64,000 nt of DNA from Paenibacillus arenilitoris (lineage in GTDB: Bacteria > Bacillota > Bacilli > Paenibacillales > Paenibacillaceae): the NCBI RefSeq assembly GCF_014705655.1, contig NZ_JACXIY010000019.1, positions 1-64,000 on the forward strand, written 5' to 3'. The notes beneath the pieces are model-generated. The model was not told the DNA's origin. It made no database searches and worked only from the letters and a program-made list of their open reading frames with translations. Made by a program: the position numbers and the translations under genes. Of the stretch, positions 59,597-64,000 are shown one piece after another; position 1 is the first letter of the stretch; each line of letters begins with the position of its first letter.

Positions 59597-61156
59597 TTAG
59601 AACACCTTCTCGTCCGCGTACTTCTCCCGAATAACGAGAAACTCGTCCAGATGCGCAAGGAACAGGTCGGTCAGGACGGGGTCGAAATGCTTGCCCCGCT
59701 GCTCCTTCAACAAACCGATGATGTCAGGCAGCGGCCACGCCTTCTTATAGACCCGGTCGCTCGCGAGCGCGTCGAACACGTCCGCCAGAGCGGTCAGGCG
59801 GCCGTAGATATGGATCTCTTCGCCCTTAAGCCCTTGCGGATAGCCGGTCCCGTCGTATTTCTCGTGGTGCTGCAGCGCGATGATGGACGCCGTCTTCATG
59901 ATCGGCCGGCCCGAATGCTTGAGCATGTCGTAGCCGGACTGCGCGTGCGTCTTCATGATCTCGTATTCCTCGCCCGTCAGCTTGCCCGGCTTGTTCAGGA
60001 TCGCGTCGCTGATGCCGACCTTGCCGATGTCGTGCATCGGGCTCGCGAGGCTGATCAGCTCCGCCTCTTCCTTCGGCAGGCCGTGCTTCAGCGCGAGCAG
60101 CTTCGTGTATTCGGCGACGCGCTTGACGTGGAAGCCCGTCTCCTTCGAACGGGTCTCCGCGATCTCGCCGAGCGTATAGATGATCTCCTTCTGGGTGCTC
60201 TCGATCTCGCGGTTCAGGTCGATATTCTCGAACGCCGCCTGTATGTTCGCGCAGTAAACCTCGATCAGGTAACGGTCCCATTCCGTCAGAGCCTTCCCGC
60301 ACTTAAAGCAGACGACCTTCTCGCCCCCCGCGCTGTTTCGAAAATAGAACGTAAAGCCTTCGCTGTAGAAGGCGCGCTCCCGCATGGCTGCGGCCGACTC
60401 CGCCTCCGCCATGACGCCGGGGGGCAGCTCCTCGAGAGCGGCCTCGGCGAACGCTCCGCTGCCCGCCAGCTTGCTCCAGCCGCCCGCGTCCTTCTGCAGG
60501 ACGAGGCCGCCGGAGCCGCCCCCGGCGCCCAGAATGGAGCCGATCTGCGCCAGCGCGTCGCGCGCCAGCTCGTGGACGGAATAGACGTTCATGATCGAGG
60601 AGGAGGAACGAACCACGTCCTCGAGCCCTTTCTTGTTGCTTTGGATGATCCGCAAATCCCTGTAGGAGCGAAGAGAAGAGATGATCGTCGTGAACAGCTT
60701 CTGCGAGGTCAGCTCGGTCTTTTCCTTGTAATCGTTAATATCGTATTTGAGGACGACCTCATGCTCCGGCGCCTGGCCCGGCTGCCCCGTTCGGAGCACG
60801 ATCCGGACCGTGTCGTTGCACAGCTTGCGGCGGATGAACTCGATCACCTGCAGTCCCGCATCGTCCTTCTCCATGACGACGTCCAGCAGCACGAGCGCGA
60901 TATCCGGCTCGGCCTGCAGCAGGGCGATCGCCTCCGCCCCGGAATAGGCGTGAAGAAGCCGCAGCCGCTTCCCGTCGAATTCGAAGCCGCCGAGGACGAG
61001 CGAGGTCACCTTATGGATTTCGTCATGATCGTCGACGATCAGTATGTTCCAGCCTTCCCGCAAAGGATCGCGCGCCGGATCGTCCGATTCGTCCAGGAAG
61101 ACGAGTTCGTCTTGCTCCTCCGGCGACTGCAGCCCTTCATCTGTCCGAAACATCAT
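59597..61156 (-). CDS. Response regulator with HD-GYP phosphodiesterase output
   Basis: This 519-residue protein combines a receiver domain (ILIVDDHDE, phospho-acceptor Asp in VLLDVVME), a DUF3369-like middle region with two Cys pairs (VVCFKCGKAL and VYCANI), and a C-terminal HD-GYP domain. The HD-GYP signature is HDIGKVGISDAILNKPGKLT and HHEKYDGTGYPQGLKGEEI, complete for c-di-GMP hydrolysis. The ATG at 61156 is 9 nt after GGAGG. It overlaps the end of the sensor kinase gene by 20 bases, so the kinase is its likely partner. Confidence 0.92.
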   Translation of the reverse strand: MMFRTDEGLQSPEEQDELVFLDESDDPARDPLREGWNILIVDDHDEIHKVTSLVLGGFEFDGKRLRLLHAYSGAEAIALLQAEPDIALVLLDVVMEKDDAGLQVIEFIRRKLCNDTVRIVLRTGQPGQAPEHEVVLKYDINDYKEKTELTSQKLFTTIISSLRSYRDLRIIQSNKKGLEDVVRSSSSIMNVYSVHELARDALAQIGSILGAGGGSGGLVLQKDAGGWSKLAGSGAFAEAALEELPPGVMAEAESAAAMRERAFYSEGFTFYFRNSAGGEKVVCFKCGKALTEWDRYLIEVYCANIQAAFENIDLNREIESTQKEIIYTLGEIAETRSKETGFHVKRVAEYTKLLALKHGLPKEEAELISLASPMHDIGKVGISDAILNKPGKLTGEEYEIMKTHAQSGYDMLKHSGRPIMKTASIIALQHHEKYDGTGYPQGLKGEEIHIYGRLTALADVFDALASDRVYKKAWPLPDIIGLLKEQRGKHFDPVLTDLFLAHLDEFLVIREKYADEKVF

Positions 61157-63248
61157 GTTCATCTTCCTCCAGAGGTAAATTAATCGTAAAGACGGCGCCG
61201 CGGCCCGGCTCGCTCTCGCACTCGATCCTGCCGCCCAGCGTCTGGGTAACCAAATTATAAATAATATGCATGCCGAGCCCGGTGCCGCCGCCGCCGCGGT
61301 TCGTCGTGAAGAACGGATCGAAAATTTTGTCCCTGACTTCCGGCGCCATCCCTCTTCCGTCGTCCGCGTACGTCAAGATCAGCGTCGATTCGTCCTTCCT
61401 GACGGCAACCCGGATGACCCCTTCCTCTCCCGGCTCGTAGGCATGGATCATCGAATTCATGAGCAGGTTGGTCAATATTTGCGAGAACGCGCCTGGGTAA
61501 CCGAATAGTTCCGCATCGTCCGGGCCTTCGAGAATCACTTCCAGCTTCGTCTTGTTCAGCTTCGGCCCCAGGCTGACGAGCACCTCCCGCAAATAAGACT
61601 TGACGTTGAAGGACCGCTTGCTCTCGTGTGACCGGTCGGCGGCGACCAGCTTGAAGCCGTTGATCAGCTCCGACGCCCTCTTGAGGTTGTAGGATATAAT
61701 ATGGGACGACTCGCCCGCCAGCTTCACGTAGTGGTCAAGATCGGATTTCTTCAGCTTATTGCTTTGCAGCGCGGCCGCGAGCTCGTCGGTCTTGCTCCCC
61801 AGATGCGACGCAGCCGTCACGCTGACGCCGACGGGCGTATTGATCTCGTGGGCGATCCCGGCCACCAGCGCGCCAAGCGCCGCCATCTTCTCGGACTCGA
61901 CCAGCTGCCGCTGCGCGTCCTTCAAATCGCCGAGCGTCTTCTGCAGCTCATTCGTCCGAGCATCGACCGTTTGCTCCAGCTCCTGCGACCAGCGCGCCTG
62001 CTTGTTCGACAGCTCCTCGACGGCGTAGAACGCCTTGGAGAACTTCCTCGACAGCAGGAACGCCTGCGCGAAAATAAACGCGAACACGCCGAACTTCGCC
62101 ATATCGATCGACTGGATCAGGCTGTTGTAGTACAGCAGGTCGTTAAAGATCGTCAGCGCCATAATGACGAACAGCACGCAGCAGAACAAGGCGCCTTCCC
62201 GCCTTCGGATCGCGGCGCGAATGAACACCGACACGACGTAAGGCGCCAGAACGAGCAGCAAAATATGCGTCAGCACGAGCGTCGGCGTGAAGACGGATGC
62301 GCTTGCCGCCACTACGACGACGCCGAGCACGCCGTACACGGCCGTTCCGAACCGGACCATTCCGATGTGCGTCTCCTCCGGGAACAGCTTCCGCACGTAC
62401 AGCAGAAACAGGGCCGGCCCGAAGTACTGGCCGATATATTCGATTTTTTTGTACAGCTCGAAGCCCATATCCGGAAAAACATGATGGATGACGACCTCGC
62501 CGAGAAACAGCGACCTCAGGCCGAACAGGAGACAGAAGCCGCCGAAGTAGAGCGGGGTCAAATCCTTCCTTCGAATAAAATAAAGCCCGAGATGGTACAT
62601 GCCCATAATGACGATGCCGCCGGCCACGAACAGCTCCTGGGCGACGCGCATCGTCCTGAATTCCGTCACTTCCTCTTCGTACCCGAGCCGAAGCTCGTCC
62701 CATATGCCCCCCGTCCGCTGGACGTAATTGGATACTTGGATGACAAGCTCCACTTCATCCGCCGCGGGAAAGACGACGGTCTGCGGCAGGTACTTCGCCT
62801 CCATCCCCGCCCTCGAAGTCCCGACCTTGCCGGCCGCCGCCTTCTCTTTGCCGTTAATCCACAGCCTGTAGGCCGATTCAATCCCGAACGGCATATAGAC
62901 GGCCATAAGCCGCCCTTGCAGCCTCTCGTCCAGCTTCACGAGCAGCCGATACGTGCCGTGGCCGTGCCCGGCCTTCACGTAGCCGTGGTTGCTCCAGAAG
63001 GCCGGCACCTTCGCATAGCCGCCCGCGCCTTCCCGCGGCAGCTCATCCGGTCCGATCAGCTTCCCGTCGTAAAACGCCCACTCCCCGTTCAGCTTCGCGC
63101 TCCCGTCGTCGCCGAACGACCAGCCGCGAAGGTCGATCGTGCCCGCCCTCGCCTCCGGCACCGGATCCGCGTTCCCCGGCGCCGAGCAGCCGCCGAGCAG
63201 CGCGAGCAGCAGGAGTAGGACAAGAGGCCCATAATATAATTTTTTCAT
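61137..63248 (-). CDS. 7TMR-DISM sensor histidine kinase
   Basis: This 703-residue kinase starts with a lipoprotein-like signal (LLLLLALLGGCSA), then an external carbohydrate-binding-like 7TMR-DISMED2 domain (residues 35-190), seven membrane helices (about 205-395), a coiled coil and a kinase core. The H-box is ALVAGIAHEINTPVG and the ATPase has LLMNSMIHA, DDGRGM and GGGTGLGMHII. The overlapping HD-GYP response regulator suggests control of c-di-GMP by an extracellular ligand. The lipobox before a polytopic protein is unusual. Confidence 0.9.
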   Translation of the reverse strand: MKKLYYGPLVLLLLLALLGGCSAPGNADPVPEARAGTIDLRGWSFGDDGSAKLNGEWAFYDGKLIGPDELPREGAGGYAKVPAFWSNHGYVKAGHGHGTYRLLVKLDERLQGRLMAVYMPFGIESAYRLWINGKEKAAAGKVGTSRAGMEAKYLPQTVVFPAADEVELVIQVSNYVQRTGGIWDELRLGYEEEVTEFRTMRVAQELFVAGGIVIMGMYHLGLYFIRRKDLTPLYFGGFCLLFGLRSLFLGEVVIHHVFPDMGFELYKKIEYIGQYFGPALFLLYVRKLFPEETHIGMVRFGTAVYGVLGVVVVAASASVFTPTLVLTHILLLVLAPYVVSVFIRAAIRRREGALFCCVLFVIMALTIFNDLLYYNSLIQSIDMAKFGVFAFIFAQAFLLSRKFSKAFYAVEELSNKQARWSQELEQTVDARTNELQKTLGDLKDAQRQLVESEKMAALGALVAGIAHEINTPVGVSVTAASHLGSKTDELAAALQSNKLKKSDLDHYVKLAGESSHIISYNLKRASELINGFKLVAADRSHESKRSFNVKSYLREVLVSLGPKLNKTKLEVILEGPDDAELFGYPGAFSQILTNLLMNSMIHAYEPGEEGVIRVAVRKDESTLILTYADDGRGMAPEVRDKIFDPFFTTNRGGGGTGLGMHIIYNLVTQTLGGRIECESEPGRGAVFTINLPLEEDEHDVSDR

Positions 63249-63342
63249 AGCTATTTCGTCCTTGTCGGAAGTTAATCTTCTCTATCACTTATACCATATT
63301 TCGACAAGAACCGGATATAGCTTTCGGCAAACAAAGTGTAAA

Positions 63343-63427
63343 CGGCTGACGCTACGCATGAACCGCCAGCTGCATCTTGCGCAGCTCGGTTCTGTGCCGT
63401 CCTCTGGCGGCATAAGCTCGTTCCGTG
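63343..63427 (-). repeat. Second copy of the family-E motif
   Basis: On the minus strand AACGAGCTTATGCCGCCA then AGGACGGCA (63395-63425) matches 52541-52569 almost exactly, and GCCGTTTACACTT (63335-63347 region) also recurs there. Here the two words are about 66 nt farther apart. No complete quartet is visible. Confidence 0.55.
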
Positions 63428-63438
63428 ACGAAATAAAA

Positions 63439-63460
63439 GCGCATCCGTCGTCGGATGCGC
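63439..63460 (-). terminator. Terminator of rlmN
   Basis: GCGCATCCG and CGGATGCGC form a 9-bp stem, followed on the minus strand by TTTTATTT. Confidence 0.85.
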
Positions 63461-63479
63461 CCTTCTCTCCCGCCTTGGC

Positions 63480-64000
63480 TTAACCGAGCGCCACGCCGCC
63501 CGTGCCGCCCCGGTCTTCCTTCCTGATCTGCTTGCTCCTGAGCTGCCCGCAGGCGGCGTCGATGTCGGTGCCGTGCTCCAGCCGGACGCTGACGCTCATG
63601 CCCCGCTTCTTCAGCGCGTCGTAGAACGCCAGTATCGATTCCTGCTCGCTGCGCTGATACTGGCTGTGCTCGTCGACCGGGTTGTACGGGATCAAATTCA
63701 CGTTGACGAGCTCTTTCCTCGCTTCGAGCAGACCGGCCAGCTCCTCGGCATGCGCGGTGCAGTCGTTGACGTCCTTTAGCAAAATGTACTCGATCGTCAC
63801 GCGCCGCTTCGTGCGCTCCAGGTAATAATCGATCGACGCCATCAGCTTCTCGATCGGGATGGCGCGGTTAATCTTCATGATGCGCGTCCGAAGCTCGTTA
63901 TTCGGCGCATGCAGCGAAACGGCGAGATTGACCTGCAGATTCGCGTCCGTGAAGTCCACGATCTTGTCGGCCAGCCCGCTCGTCGATACGGTAATATGCC
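63480..64000 (-). CDS. rlmN: 23S rRNA (adenine-C2) methyltransferase RlmN, partial
   Basis: This is the C-terminal 173 residues of a radical-SAM RlmN; the gene runs past the window edge and the CxxxCxxC cluster motif lies outside. The visible part has [26 protein letters not shown], the long block [32 protein letters not shown] and the C-terminal catalytic Cys in [11 protein letters not shown]. RlmN methylates A2503 of 23S rRNA and A37 of some tRNAs. Confidence 0.93.
   Translation of the reverse strand, partial: HITVSTSGLADKIVDFTDANLQVNLAVSLHAPNNELRTRIMKINRAIPIEKLMASIDYYLERTKRRVTIEYILLKDVNDCTAHAEELAGLLEARKELVNVNLIPYNPVDEHSQYQRSEQESILAFYDALKKRGMSVSVRLEHGTDIDAACGQLRSKQIRKEDRGGTGGVALG

Overview
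The window reads as chromosome of a GC-rich, spore-forming Firmicute of the Paenibacillaceae (Paenibacillus or Cohnella type). The support is indirect but consistent: a YesM/YesN-type two-component system beside sugar ABC genes with no local ATPase, ydaO (c-di-AMP) and guanine riboswitches, a Rex-type box before yjlC-ndh, a MhqR-type quinone-stress operon, TipA-like MerR regulators and strong GGAGG ribosome binding sites. No rRNA, tRNA, CRISPR array or prophage was seen.

Layout. 1-1302: truncated IS3-family element. 1310-2078: gene-free repeats. 2079-11191: alpha-galactoside-type uptake locus (GH36 alpha-galactosidase, binding lipoprotein, YesN and YesM on minus; two permeases on plus). 11237-19550: a kdp K+-uptake operon on minus, read from one promoter through two tandem c-di-AMP riboswitches and ending in a duplicated, kinase-less KdpD. 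20314-25271: BCCT transporter and a quinone-stress operon. 26797-31756: MBL hydrolase, two-component system and ABC exporter, divergent from a MerR gene. 32651-34122: a 38-bp repeat array, a sugar kinase and an alcohol dehydrogenase remnant. 34464-37582: oxidoreductase, macrolide phosphotransferase with a candidate drug-sensing leader peptide, methyltransferase. 37655-49331: chemoreceptor, membrane protein, regulators, yjlC-ndh and small enzymes. 49632-50693: a guanine riboswitch driving an xpt-pbuX operon decayed by internal deletions. 50849-52452: a chromosomal ParM-like actin with a small partner. 52800-64000: greA, LysM-GMC oxidoreductase, a sulfatase/LacI/GH172 locus whose GH172 gene has an in-frame stop, an HD-GYP/sensor-kinase pair and partial rlmN.

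The most unusual signal is a set of intergenic elements. Five stretches (1581, 26464, 34218, 49405, 59373) each carry exactly four related palindromes whose centres lie about 51, 62 and 51 bp apart. The palindrome sequence differs among three families and the DNA between palindromes is unrelated, yet the geometry is constant. A sixth, weaker example lies before the ParM-like gene. Other high-value observations are the macrolide leader peptide (36709-36747), the tandem c-di-AMP riboswitches with kinase-less KdpD, and the hairpin array that runs into a ribosome binding site (32651-32840).
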